37,371 nt of DNA. Source: a virus. The DNA lies in IMG/VR virus record IMGVR_UViG_3300010392_000110, positions 1 through 37,371 of that record. One strand, 5' to 3'. A program made the translations under genes and the position numbers. The notes below the pieces were generated by a model. The model searched no databases. It was not told the DNA's origin and saw nothing but the letters and a program-made list of their open reading frames with translations. Positions 23,939-31,452 of this stretch are shown here, one piece after another (the first letter of the stretch is position 1; every line of letters begins with the position of its first letter).

Positions 23939-24529
23939 ATGAAAATTGCTGTGATTGGCACACATTGTGCCGGAAAATCAACATTGACGGCCCGAATCGT
24001 CTCGGGTCTGAAAAGCCTGGGCATCCCCGCCCGGCTCATTCCGGAGCTTGCCCGGGAGTGTCCGTACATGCTCAACCACCGCATGACCGTGGAATCTCAG
24101 CGTTGGCTCTGGGAGAACCAGCTCCGCCGCGAGACCGAAGAAGAGTTGAAGCTATCCCATTTTGCCCGCCCCTCCGTCCTGGTCAGCGATCGCTCCGTTC
24201 TGGATCCCCTCATCTACGCCGACTACATGGCCCGATTCACCCCTCAAGCCGAAGCAGCCGAGTTCCAGAAGTTCCTCGACGCCCGCATTCAGCCTGCCCT
24301 CGACCACTTCTCAACCTACGACCTGGTTTACTGGTGTCATCCACGGGAGGACGATTACGCCCCCGTGGATGACGGCTTTCGCTCAATCGACCCCCTGTTC
24401 CGCAAAAACATGGACGACCTCTTCCGTCTATGGATCCAGCGCGACTCCCTGGCGGTGATCCCCGCCGACGATTACGCCGTGGACGATATTCGAATCCTTT
24501 ATCAACTGGAGGTATCAGATGCGTGTTAA
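23939..24529 (+). CDS. P-loop kinase of the AAA_28 / NadR-like type
   Basis: A 196-residue ATP-binding protein. The Walker A motif is GTHCAGKST (residues 7-15). 'ELARECPYMLNHRMTVESQ' and 'DRSVLDPLIY' (D84, R85, D89) match the AAA_28/NadR-kinase type of small P-loop proteins, which phosphorylate nucleosides such as nicotinamide riboside or related compounds. The real substrate cannot be told from sequence. It follows the Cro-like gene after a strong GGAGGTGACCC site and overlaps the next small gene. Early expression suggests nucleotide or NAD metabolism at take-over. Confidence 0.8.
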   Translation: MKIAVIGTHCAGKSTLTARIVSGLKSLGIPARLIPELARECPYMLNHRMTVESQRWLWENQLRRETEEELKLSHFARPSVLVSDRSVLDPLIYADYMARFTPQAEAAEFQKFLDARIQPALDHFSTYDLVYWCHPREDDYAPVDDGFRSIDPLFRKNMDDLFRLWIQRDSLAVIPADDYAVDDIRILYQLEVSDAC

Positions 24530-24698
24530 GGGCTTTGACCGCAAAAAGACCACCCGAAAAATCCGCGATGAGATCATCCGGGCCGAGTGCTTCGGGCAGT
24601 CCGTGGCTACGGGCAGTGTCCAGGGCCTGAAGGCGTGGGTGCATCGTGGGCACATGTACATTGTGGGACCGGATGCCGAAGGCCAGCTTCGGCGGTGA
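24519..24698 (+). CDS. Small basic hypothetical protein (59 residues)
   Basis: Starts inside the end of the kinase gene, with GGAGGT six bases before ATG 24519. The protein is basic (MRVKGFDRKKTTRKIRDEII...), has a short helical start and a beta end (AWVHRGHMYIVGP). No family is recognised. The good ribosome site, the 11-base overlap with the kinase and a stop that runs straight into a repeat array support a real gene. Confidence 0.7.
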   Translation: MRVKGFDRKKTTRKIRDEIIRAECFGQSVATGSVQGLKAWVHRGHMYIVGPDAEGQLRR

Positions 24699-24731
24699 AT
24701 AGGGAATAGGGCCGAGGCCATAGGCGAAAGG
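24697..24731 (+). repeat. Five perfect-phase heptanucleotide repeats NNNNAGG
   Basis: GAATAGG, GAATAGG, GCCGAGG, CCATAGG and CGAAAGG follow each other without a gap, right after (and overlapping) the stop of the 59-residue gene. Only AGG is strictly kept. Related arrays are at 29044, 29335 and, leftward, 22592. Confidence 0.75.
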
Positions 24732-24734
24732 TAG

Positions 24735-24750
24735 GGTGCGCTTGCGCACC
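24735..24750. repeat. REP-like short palindrome
   Basis: GGTGCGC TT GCGCACC, a perfect 7-bp hairpin preceded by TAG, just before the AAAGGAGG site of the next gene. Palindromes of the form GTAGGGTGCGC...GCGCACC are, to my recollection, common dispersed elements in many proteobacterial genomes. Confidence 0.5.
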
Positions 24751-24763
24751 GAAAGGAGGCCAT

Positions 24764-25213
24764 ATGGATATACGAACCGTAAGAATTCCAGCTTGTGTGC
24801 AGCATTGTGGGCTTTACGCCATGACCGTCAACCTGTTGTGGCTCTGTCCTGAATGTGGCGCCCCCCGTGGTGAAACATACCCGGGTGTTAGCTACGACGG
24901 CAGCCTGCGGCTGGGGTGCGACGTGTGGAAGAATCCCTGCGGGCATATCGACAAGTACAGCGCTGTCCGGACAGAAGCCGAGATGAATGGGTTGAACGTC
25001 GGACAATACTCCATCTGTTGGGATCCCAGAAAAAACGGAATCAGCTGTGCCACCGAGTGGTGTTGCTACAGAGACGATCGGTATGAGCAAAGCTGCAAAG
25101 CCACGACTCGGAAAGGAGGCCCTTGGGTGGTCGGGTGCAGGGGGTATGCCCCTGATCCTGTGGAGTTGAAGGCGGCGGTGCCCGCACCAGAGGAGGTACC
25201 GGATGAATCGTGA
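24764..25213 (+). CDS. Cysteine-rich protein, probable zinc binder
   Basis: A 149-residue protein with 12 Cys, including CPEC near residue 28 and a later C...C pair (GCDVWKNPCGH) forming a likely zinc ribbon, then a second cluster (CATEWCCY, SCKAT, GCRGY) in the C-terminal half. It may be two small metal-binding modules joined. No family is recognised. AAAGGAGG precedes the ATG. It leads the set of small genes just upstream of the replication module. Confidence 0.75.
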   Translation: MDIRTVRIPACVQHCGLYAMTVNLLWLCPECGAPRGETYPGVSYDGSLRLGCDVWKNPCGHIDKYSAVRTEAEMNGLNVGQYSICWDPRKNGISCATEWCCYRDDRYEQSCKATTRKGGPWVVGCRGYAPDPVELKAAVPAPEEVPDES

Positions 25214-25406
25214 AGAGATTATCAAGGCAGCGGGAAAGCTTGATCTACGGCCTGACAGAGAGTGGTTATGGGCTGAAACCGTACGAAGTGGCGAAGATTC
25301 ACTCGTTCAAGCCTTGGAAACCGATGTTTTTTCCCATGAATACAAAGCTATGAAACTCCGGGAGCTGTTGGCAGAAGCCCGCAAGATCGAGGAGGAGAAC
25401 CCATGA
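25203..25406 (+). CDS. Small helical hypothetical protein
   Basis: A 67-residue charged helical protein (MNREEIIKAAGKL...) with GAGGAGGT nine bases upstream. It overlaps the previous gene by 11 bases and the next by four (ATGA). No known family; tight coupling to the helicase-like gene that follows suggests it works with the replication module. Confidence 0.7.
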   Translation: MNREEIIKAAGKLDLRPDREWLWAETVRSGEDSLVQALETDVFSHEYKAMKLRELLAEARKIEEENP

Positions 25407-26053
25407 AACTCAAACACAACTACAACCAAGATGTCACCGTGGAACGCTTCTTTCCCGGCACCCTGGACGCCATTTTGCGTGTGGCCTGCAAAGAGCAGGG
25501 TGTCACTTTGCCCGTGGTCCTGGACACCTCGGCGAAGTGCCCCGGGTGGATGAGGTTTTTGAATGAGACTTTCCCTCGGCGAAGGTGGGATGCGCAGAAG
25601 CTGAAGCAATTCTTCGGGGCGGCGATGGTTCCGAAGCCGTTAGGGAAACGATTATTGGTCCTGTTTGGCCCCGCTGCCAGCGGCAAGAGCGTGACCGTGT
25701 CGGTTATGGTCCACCTCGTGGGGCGTGAGAATAAAGACCAATTGCAGATGGATATCCATGATGGTGTGTACCTGAATGGATCCAGTTATCCCCGGGTTTG
25801 GATGGCGGTGAATAACCTCGCCGATGCTCGTTTTTTGACTGTTGCAACCACCAATTCCCTATCCAATCAAGTGGCCCACCACGGGGTTTACCACGAAGTG
25901 ATCGTCCATGATCGCGTAGACCCCCGCTACATCGACCCCACCCTCACCACCCGACTCAAAGACGAACTCCCCGGAATCTATTTGTGGGCCCTGCGCGGAC
26001 TCCATGACCTGGTGGACGGGGATTACTCGAAAATTCACAACCCGAAGGGTTGA
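25403..26053 (+). CDS. Shrunken SF3 helicase paralogue (Walker A only)
   Basis: A 216-residue P-loop protein that aligns by eye with the SF3 part of the helicase at 26802. Shared marks are 'LPV..D..AKCP.W..FL', 'QFFG', Walker A (here GPAASGKS, residues 89-96), the NN/ND sensor region (residue 137) and the end block 'GIYLWALRGL' (191-200) matching 'GIFMWMLDGL'. About 44 residues between Walker A and the sensor are missing, including the Walker B acid, and the arginine-finger pair RR is replaced by YH. The zinc/D5_N part and the C-terminal winged helix are absent. It could bind ATP and modulate or co-assemble with the main helicase. Likely a duplication product. Confidence 0.72.
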   Translation: MKLKHNYNQDVTVERFFPGTLDAILRVACKEQGVTLPVVLDTSAKCPGWMRFLNETFPRRRWDAQKLKQFFGAAMVPKPLGKRLLVLFGPAASGKSVTVSVMVHLVGRENKDQLQMDIHDGVYLNGSSYPRVWMAVNNLADARFLTVATTNSLSNQVAHHGVYHEVIVHDRVDPRYIDPTLTTRLKDELPGIYLWALRGLHDLVDGDYSKIHNPKG

Positions 26054-26056
26054 CCT

Positions 26057-26818
26057 ATGAATCCATCCCTCACATACACCCTGTTTTTCCACCCCGGCGA
26101 AGTCGTTGAAATCCGCGCTTACGGGTGCAAAAAGCAAAATTCTGCCTGGGAAGGCTGGGCCTCGGACATCGTGTATGGGTATTTCGACAACGCCGATGAT
26201 TTCGGCAGGGCTGCCGAAGCCCTGGACCGGGCCGGGGCCGGGGGAATTTACTTCACAGTCAATCCGGTGAACCCGGACCTGTTGGCCAGGGCGTACAACA
26301 GGTTAAAGGCCGCCGAGAAGAAAGGGACCCTTACCACAGACAAGGATGTTCTCGTGTTGCGGTGGCTTCTCCTGGATCTGGATCCCATTCGGCCCAAGGG
26401 AATCTCCTCCACCGATGACGAGCTGGCCGCCGCTGACGAGTTGCGACGCCGGATCTCCGCCTTCCTCATCAAAGAGCTTGGTTTCTCTGCCGGGGTGCCC
26501 GGTTGCTCCGGCAACGGGGCCCACATGTCCTACCGCCTGGCCGACCTCCCCAACACTGACGCCAATAAGCAGATGCTTTCCACATGCCTGAAGGCCCTGG
26601 CCCAGCAATTCAGCACAGATGTCGTGGATGTGGATGAGGTGGTGTTCAACCCGGCGCGGATCTGGAAGCTCTACGGCACCACGGCCAGGAAAGGTGACTC
26701 CACCGAGCGCCGCCCCCACAGGCAAAGCTATATCGAACCCCGGTGGCTGGAGCCGCCGGAACCCGTGACTGAACCTGAACCAGAGAACGAGACGGAACCT
26801 GATGAAAACGCTGTCTGA
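26057..26818 (+). CDS. Primase of the archaeo-eukaryotic (AEP / PrimPol) superfamily
   Basis: A 253-residue protein with the three AEP motifs: hhhDhD at residues 104-109 (LLLDLD, metal-binding D107 and D109), SGNGAH at 151-156, and the third acidic motif near D191-D193, followed by NPARIWKLYGT and RKG, as in plasmid and phage prim-pols. The C-terminal tail is Pro/Glu-rich. It would lay primers for phage DNA replication. It overlaps the helicase gene by 17 bases, so the two form a split version of the P4-type primase-helicase. Confidence 0.87.
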   Translation: MNPSLTYTLFFHPGEVVEIRAYGCKKQNSAWEGWASDIVYGYFDNADDFGRAAEALDRAGAGGIYFTVNPVNPDLLARAYNRLKAAEKKGTLTTDKDVLVLRWLLLDLDPIRPKGISSTDDELAAADELRRRISAFLIKELGFSAGVPGCSGNGAHMSYRLADLPNTDANKQMLSTCLKALAQQFSTDVVDVDEVVFNPARIWKLYGTTARKGDSTERRPHRQSYIEPRWLEPPEPVTEPEPENETEPDENAV

Positions 26819-28574
26819 CATATCCATCACCCAGGCGGAGACCCTGGAGAAGCTTGCGGCCACCTATGTACCGCCGGAGCCCAAGGCGAAGCCCGAAACC
26901 TCGAAGGCGCAGGGCAAGCCGTCCCCGGGTGGTTCGTCCGGGAACTCCCTTGGGGCGGTTGATGTAGGAAAATACCTCAGTCATTACGGACGGGAACACA
27001 CCGTCAAAGAGGATGGTGGCCGGACCCTGTATGTACTCGCTCAGTGTGTGTTCAACCCTGAGCACGGCTCCGGGGACGCCTCCATCATCCAGGATGGTTC
27101 GGGGAAGATGAGCTACCACTGCTTCCACAACTCCTGCAAAGGTCGCACCTGGCGGGATGCCCGAAGCGCCATCTCCGGAGAGGAATCCCTGGCGCAGTTC
27201 TGCGCTGGTTTCGATCCCAACTTCCAGCCCGCGCCCAAGAAATCCCGGTTCGCCAAGCCCGACAAGAAGCCTCCCAGCGGCGAGGGGAAGCCCATACCCG
27301 GCGACTTCTTTGATGGCCGATCCTTTATCCCCCAATACCTGGCCATTTACCTGGAGGAGCAGTTCAACCCCATTTTGTTTGACGGCGCGGACCTCTACCG
27401 CTACCTGGACACCGGCGTCTGGCAGAAGACCGAGCCCGCCGCCCTGGGGCAGGTTGCGGAGCGGGTTCTCGATTACCGGGCGAAACCCGCCCACATCAAC
27501 GACGGCATCAGTCTCTTGGAGAAGCGGCGATACATTCCGGCGGATGAGTTCAAGCATAACCCAAATTTTCTTAACCTCACCACCGGCATGCTGGAGATCG
27601 AGACCATGGAGATGTACCCCCATGCGCCGGATTACCACAGCCGGATCCAGCTGCCCGTGGGGTTTGATTTAGACGCCAAGTGCCCCCGGTGGGAGCAGTT
27701 CCTGGAGGAGGTTTTCCCGGGGCCCGACGGCAAGCAAAAGGCCCTCTGCCTGCAATCTTTCTTCGGCTATTGCCTTCTCCCTGACTGCCGGTTTCAAAAA
27801 TGCCTCTTCATGATCGGGGCCGGTGCAAACGGCAAGAGTGTGGTCACGGATGTCCTGGTGGGGGTCGTGGGTAAGCAAAACATTTCCTCGCTGCCGTTTC
27901 AGCTCTTCGGGCAGCGTTTCCTCATCGGCCAGCTCAACAACAAGCTTATCAACGTGGCCGGAGAGGTGGATACCAGCAATCCCATTGACACCGCCAACTT
28001 CAAGGATGCGGTATCCGGGGGCCTGCTCATGGCGGATGAGAAGCACGGCAAGCCCTTTGGGTTTTACCCCATAGCAAAGCATCTCTTTTCTATGAACGAC
28101 GTGCCGAAGATCAGCGACAAGTCCCACGGCTTTCAGCGCCGCCCCATTGTCCTCCAGTTCACTGAGCGGTTCGGTGAGGATCGGCGGGATCCACTCCTTA
28201 CTCAGAAACTCCTGGACGAGAAGGACGGCATTTTTATGTGGATGCTCGACGGACTCCAGATGATCCTCAATCACGGCGGGCTCATCGTTCCTGATGTGGT
28301 TGCCAAGGATGGTGAGGAGTTTATCAAGTCAATCAACCCGGTTCTCCTCTTCGCAGATGATTGCTGTGATTTCGAGGAGCATCGGTCTGTGGAGCCTCCG
28401 AAACTCTATGAAGAGTACTCAAAATGGTGCAGCGAGGGTAAAAACCGGGCGCTCTCACGCAACAAGTTTTACCAGCAAATATTGATCCATTTTCCTGACG
28501 TTAAAAAGAAGCAAGTAGGCCCTCAACGCCTCCGGTGTTTTGTCGGCATGGGCCTCAAGAACACCTATGGATAA
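26802..28574 (+). CDS. Zinc-finger/D5-type SF3 replicative helicase
   Basis: A 590-residue protein. Residues 82-112 form a CHC2-like zinc site (C82, H88, C107, H109, C112). A D5_N-like region follows, then an SF3 ATPase: Walker A GAGANGKS (339-346), Walker B region NVAGEVD (384-390), sensor MND (431-433) and RR (446-447) as likely arginine finger. The C-terminal 80 residues form a winged-helix block (LYEEYSKWC...SRNKFYQ). This is the P4-type helicase layout, with the primase in the neighbouring gene. It should unwind DNA at the phage origin. Two nearby genes carry copies of its parts. Confidence 0.9.
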   Translation: MKTLSDISITQAETLEKLAATYVPPEPKAKPETSKAQGKPSPGGSSGNSLGAVDVGKYLSHYGREHTVKEDGGRTLYVLAQCVFNPEHGSGDASIIQDGSGKMSYHCFHNSCKGRTWRDARSAISGEESLAQFCAGFDPNFQPAPKKSRFAKPDKKPPSGEGKPIPGDFFDGRSFIPQYLAIYLEEQFNPILFDGADLYRYLDTGVWQKTEPAALGQVAERVLDYRAKPAHINDGISLLEKRRYIPADEFKHNPNFLNLTTGMLEIETMEMYPHAPDYHSRIQLPVGFDLDAKCPRWEQFLEEVFPGPDGKQKALCLQSFFGYCLLPDCRFQKCLFMIGAGANGKSVVTDVLVGVVGKQNISSLPFQLFGQRFLIGQLNNKLINVAGEVDTSNPIDTANFKDAVSGGLLMADEKHGKPFGFYPIAKHLFSMNDVPKISDKSHGFQRRPIVLQFTERFGEDRRDPLLTQKLLDEKDGIFMWMLDGLQMILNHGGLIVPDVVAKDGEEFIKSINPVLLFADDCCDFEEHRSVEPPKLYEEYSKWCSEGKNRALSRNKFYQQILIHFPDVKKKQVGPQRLRCFVGMGLKNTYG

Positions 28575-28587
28575 GGAGGGACAGACC

Positions 28588-29064
28588 ATGCCACTGAAAA
28601 TGAAATACTTTATCGTAAAACCGGGCAGTAAAAAGCCCGGTGACCTGCATGCCATCGCATCCCGCGCAGCCCTCCGGGCCTATGCCGCTGAGATTCGGCA
28701 TTGCGATGGCACCCTGGCTGTGGAGCTGGAGCAGTGGGCGGACCGGGAAATGAACCTGGACGCCCAGCTCCAGAGAGACCGACGCCTCGCCCTGGACCAT
28801 GTGGCCATCTTTGTTGAGGAGTGTTGTGTCCGGATGGTGAGTGCGTTTGTGGGGATGGACCGACTTTATCAGGCGTACCTGGAGTGGTGCGGGAATTTTG
28901 AGGTGCAGCCCGGTTCTCGAAAGAATTTCGCCGAGCGGATCCGAAAGATGGGGTTTCGTTTCAATCGCGATTGCACGAAGAAGATCTCCGTCCAGGGCCT
29001 GATCCTCTCTGAAGATGTCGTAAGGCAGGCTGCTCCGAGACCGAGGGAAGAGGAAAGGCAATAG
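28588..29064 (+). CDS. Free-standing copy of the SF3 helicase C-terminal domain
   Basis: A 158-residue protein. Its second half aligns by eye with the C-terminus of the upstream helicase: FVEECC (75-80) against FADDCC (517-522), LYQAYLEWC (93-101) against LYEEYSKWC, and SRKNFAERI against SRNKFYQQI. The first 70 residues are a different helical region. The domain is the winged-helix part that D5/P4-type helicases use for DNA or partner contact. AAGGAGG precedes ATG 28588; an earlier in-frame ATG at 28567 lacks one. It may help load the helicase or recognise the origin. Confidence 0.72.
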   Translation: MPLKMKYFIVKPGSKKPGDLHAIASRAALRAYAAEIRHCDGTLAVELEQWADREMNLDAQLQRDRRLALDHVAIFVEECCVRMVSAFVGMDRLYQAYLEWCGNFEVQPGSRKNFAERIRKMGFRFNRDCTKKISVQGLILSEDVVRQAAPRPREEERQ

Positions 29065-29072
29065 GCTATAGG
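29044..29072 (+). repeat. AGG-phased repeats at the end of the winged-helix gene
   Basis: AGG occurs at 29044, 29051, 29056, 29063 and 29070, mostly seven bases apart, covering the last codons and the stop. It is a less regular relative of the arrays at 24697 and 29335. Confidence 0.5.
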
Positions 29073-29130
29073 AAAAGCAAAAAGCGCAGCCGCCTTGGCT
29101 GGATGGGCAGGGCGGTTGGGGAGGCATAGG

Positions 29131-29331
29131 ATGAGCAAGAAAAAGAAGATACTTACCTGCACCGTGTGCGGATCCGGCCCGTTTAATGACGGCAAGAGTG
29201 TTTTCCGCAAGGGAGCTAAGAGCGAAGACCCTGATTGGCGGTGCCTGGCGCACATAGATGAGGCCATCGAGCCAGAGTTGTTTGAGATGGTGGCTGCGTT
29301 GGAGGGGGGTGGTGAGGAGACGGTGCAATGA
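29131..29331 (+). CDS. Small zinc-ribbon-like protein
   Basis: A 66-residue protein with CTVC near residue 10 and CLAH near residue 38, a likely single zinc site of the CxxC...CxxH type, with a Lys-rich start and an acidic end. GGGGAGG lies six bases before ATG 29131. The frame is open for 12 more codons upstream, but only over repeat-like sequence. Function unknown; small zinc proteins like this are common in early phage operons. Confidence 0.7.
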   Translation: MSKKKKILTCTVCGSGPFNDGKSVFRKGAKSEDPDWRCLAHIDEAIEPELFEMVAALEGGGEETVQ

Positions 29332-29334
29332 TGG

Positions 29335-29362
29335 CCAAAGGCTGAAGGCGAAAGGCAAATGG
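29335..29362 (+). repeat. Heptanucleotide repeats that carry the HNH ribosome site
   Basis: CCAAAGG, CTGAAGG, CGAAAGG and CAAATGG in perfect phase. The fourth unit contains the start codon of the HNH gene (ATG 29359), and AAAGG of the third unit is in place to act as its ribosome-binding site. Confidence 0.7.
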
Positions 29363-30018
29363 GCAAAAAACAAAAAAACGAGATGGTGAAATCAAGAAAA
29401 CCCTGGCCGCCTCGCGGGAGGCTCCGGACTTTTACCCTGGATCAGGCCGAATTCATCAAACGCATGTGCCCGAAACACTCAAACGCCGAGCTGGCTGAGC
29501 TGATTAATGAAAAGTATGGGCTCACGATAGAGCCGGGCCAGGTCAAGTCATTTATCAAAAACCATGGGATCCAGTCTGGCCGAACAGGCCGATTCGAAAA
29601 GGGAGATAGCCCCTGGAATACAGGAACTAAGGGCGCAATGAAACCCAATACCGGCAGCTTTAAAAAGGGTGGTATCCCATCCAATACTCGCCCTGTGGGC
29701 TCCGAACGGTTTGATAAGCAGTATGGCTATACCTACGTCAAGGTCTGCGACAATCCTCACAAATGGCGCATGAAGCACATCTTGGTGTGGGAGCAGCATC
29801 GAGGCTCGGTCCCTCCTGGACACACCGTGCAATTTATCGACGGCGACCGTGGAAACATAACCATTGAGAACCTGGAGCTGATCAGTAAGGCCGTCAACGT
29901 AAGGCGTAACGCCATGGGATATTCGGATCTCGATCCAGAGGTAAAACCTCTTGTGACTGCCATCGCCAAGATAGAAGAGGCCCGTCAAAAAAGGAGAAAA
30001 AAGAAGAATGAAAAATAA
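29359..30018 (+). CDS. HNH endonuclease with N-terminal DNA-binding region
   Basis: A 219-residue protein. Residues 25-72 look like a helix-turn-helix that follows an '[12 protein letters not shown]' start. Residues 78-112 hold NUMOD-like Gly/Lys/Pro repeats ([13 protein letters not shown]...). The HNH core is H140 (KHILVWEQH), GH155 and 'DGDRGN' to N171 ([10 protein letters not shown]). The domain order is that of free-standing homing-type HNH enzymes found in phages. It would cut DNA at specific sites, possibly rival phages or intronless alleles. The C-terminus is Lys/Arg-rich and overlaps the next gene by 11 bases. Confidence 0.85.
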   Translation: MGKKQKNEMVKSRKPWPPRGRLRTFTLDQAEFIKRMCPKHSNAELAELINEKYGLTIEPGQVKSFIKNHGIQSGRTGRFEKGDSPWNTGTKGAMKPNTGSFKKGGIPSNTRPVGSERFDKQYGYTYVKVCDNPHKWRMKHILVWEQHRGSVPPGHTVQFIDGDRGNITIENLELISKAVNVRRNAMGYSDLDPEVKPLVTAIAKIEEARQKRRKKKNEK

Positions 30019-30259
30019 ACTCACAGATTTGAATGACCACCTTTTCGCACAGCTCGAAAGGTTGAGCGATGAGGATCTGAAGGGCGAGGCGCTGAGAGAG
30101 GAAATTGAGCGCTCACAAGCTGTGACCACAGTCGCCAAGCGGATTATCAGTGGCGGGGATTTGGTTGTCAAGGCGGCAATCGCCATGTCCAGCAGAATCG
30201 ACCAGAGCAAGAAGTTACCGGGAATGCTGGCAATTGAGGACAAGACCGAAGAGGCATAA
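30008..30259 (+). CDS. Conserved-type small phage protein following the HNH gene
   Basis: An 83-residue helical protein ([19 protein letters not shown]...). I recall similar proteins in many temperate phages, often beside HNH or regulatory genes, without an assigned function. GGAGAAAAAAGAAG precedes the ATG. It is coupled to the HNH gene by overlap. Confidence 0.75.
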   Translation: MKNKLTDLNDHLFAQLERLSDEDLKGEALREEIERSQAVTTVAKRIISGGDLVVKAAIAMSSRIDQSKKLPGMLAIEDKTEEA

Positions 30260-30292
30260 ATACGAATTATTAAGTGCCAACAGTGAGGCGTT

Positions 30293-30559
30293 ATGACAAC
30301 GGAACAAATTATTATTTTGGTTGCCATCTGGTGGAGTGGGGCCTTGGCGTATTTATATCGGGCGAGGGAAGTATTTATTGACGTAATCCCGGACATATAT
30401 GCAGGTGCTATGGGCCGGGCGTTTGGGTGGGTAATGGCGTGGATTATTTGCTGGTTGTGGCCGTTATATGTCCTGGCAGAATTGCTCTTTCCCCCGCTGC
30501 GAATTGTACCGGTGGAGAAAAGAAATAGGAGATCAGGGCGATGTCCGAACAAACCCTAA
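30293..30559 (+). CDS. Small membrane protein with two hydrophobic segments
   Basis: An 88-residue protein with membrane segments at about residues 5-22 and 45-68 (MAWIICWLWPLYVLAELLF) and a basic C-terminal tail. The two-segment layout could suit a holin-like or host-envelope role, but no family is recognised and the genes beside it are not lysis genes. GAGG lies shortly before the ATG. Its end overlaps the next gene by 19 bases. Confidence 0.7.
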   Translation: MTTEQIIILVAIWWSGALAYLYRAREVFIDVIPDIYAGAMGRAFGWVMAWIICWLWPLYVLAELLFPPLRIVPVEKRNRRSGRCPNKP

Positions 30560-30822
30560 CCATCCAACTCACCCGCGAGGCGTGTCAGCAGCTCATGACC
30601 CGTATGGATAAGATGCTCAGCGCCACGGCGGGGGATGGAAACGACCAGGTGTACGAGGTGGAGCTGATTGGCTCCATGGTGGGGCAGGATGACCAGGGAG
30701 AGCCCTGGTTCCCCATAACCGGTGTCACGGAGGTAATCGAAGATGGAAACCTTGATGAAAAACCCGACAAAGAAAGGGCAGTGCGAGGAGTGCGGTGCGC
30801 CTTGCAGCCAATCCGCGTGTGA
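30541..30822 (+). CDS. Hypothetical small protein
   Basis: A 93-residue protein with a helical start (LTREACQQLMTRMDKML) and a beta part in the middle (YEVELIGSMVGQDD). No family recognised. It overlaps the preceding membrane protein by 19 bases and the next gene by 80, a long overlap. The last 25 residues (KERAVRGVRCALQPIRV) may therefore be constrained by the other frame. Confidence 0.6.
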   Translation: MSEQTLTIQLTREACQQLMTRMDKMLSATAGDGNDQVYEVELIGSMVGQDDQGEPWFPITGVTEVIEDGNLDEKPDKERAVRGVRCALQPIRV

Positions 30823-31417
30823 GTTTGTGGCAGACGGCAGGAGTGAGCGGGTCCTGTGTGATCTGTGTCAGGTATTCCCGGACCCCCGGAGTACTTACTA
30901 CACAGGAGTAGACCTTGCGAATGGTAAAGATACCTCTGTTTTGTACAGGCTGGAGGAAAAGACCATGATGGTTTCGACTTTTCAGAAAATCGCCCTGGAA
31001 CGTGCCAGCGGTGAGATGACGTCCAACCTGCCCCTGGGGCTGGTGCGGGCCATGGGCAGGTTGAGCGATGCGCTGATCTCCGAGCCGGTCCTGACGGAGC
31101 GATTGGGCCGAGCCCTGGGGGATGTCCTTCTCCATGGGGGTCTGTTGGCCCATACCCATGGGGTGACACCCCGGGACCTTGCCCTTGTGCCCGGAGGGGG
31201 CATCGGAGCGACCAGTGAGCAGGTCACTCCCGCCGCCCTGGATATTCTCCAGGATGAGGCACTGGCCCTGGCCCTGGAAGTCCAGATCCTCATCGCGGCC
31301 CCGTCTGAGTCCCAGCTTCGGCCCTTCCTGGTGCGGGTCGCCTCCATGGCCTCCGGCGCCGGGATCCACATGCATGACCTGGCCGAGGTGAGCCTGGCTG
31401 CATTGATGCCTAATTAA
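30743..31417 (+). CDS. Hypothetical protein with N-terminal zinc-ribbon motif
   Basis: A 224-residue protein starting with a Cys cluster (CEEC near residue 14, then CSQSAC, and CDLC near 39) that should bind zinc. The rest is mainly helical and Ala/Leu-rich with no recognised motif. Start ATG 30743 has GGAGGT about eight bases upstream, inside the previous gene. It may bind nucleic acid or a protein partner; nothing more can be said. Confidence 0.65.
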   Translation: METLMKNPTKKGQCEECGAPCSQSACEFVADGRSERVLCDLCQVFPDPRSTYYTGVDLANGKDTSVLYRLEEKTMMVSTFQKIALERASGEMTSNLPLGLVRAMGRLSDALISEPVLTERLGRALGDVLLHGGLLAHTHGVTPRDLALVPGGGIGATSEQVTPAALDILQDEALALALEVQILIAAPSESQLRPFLVRVASMASGAGIHMHDLAEVSLAALMPN

Positions 31418-31452
31418 CCCCATAGCTCCGGGAGGGGCAAAGGATAGTACCA

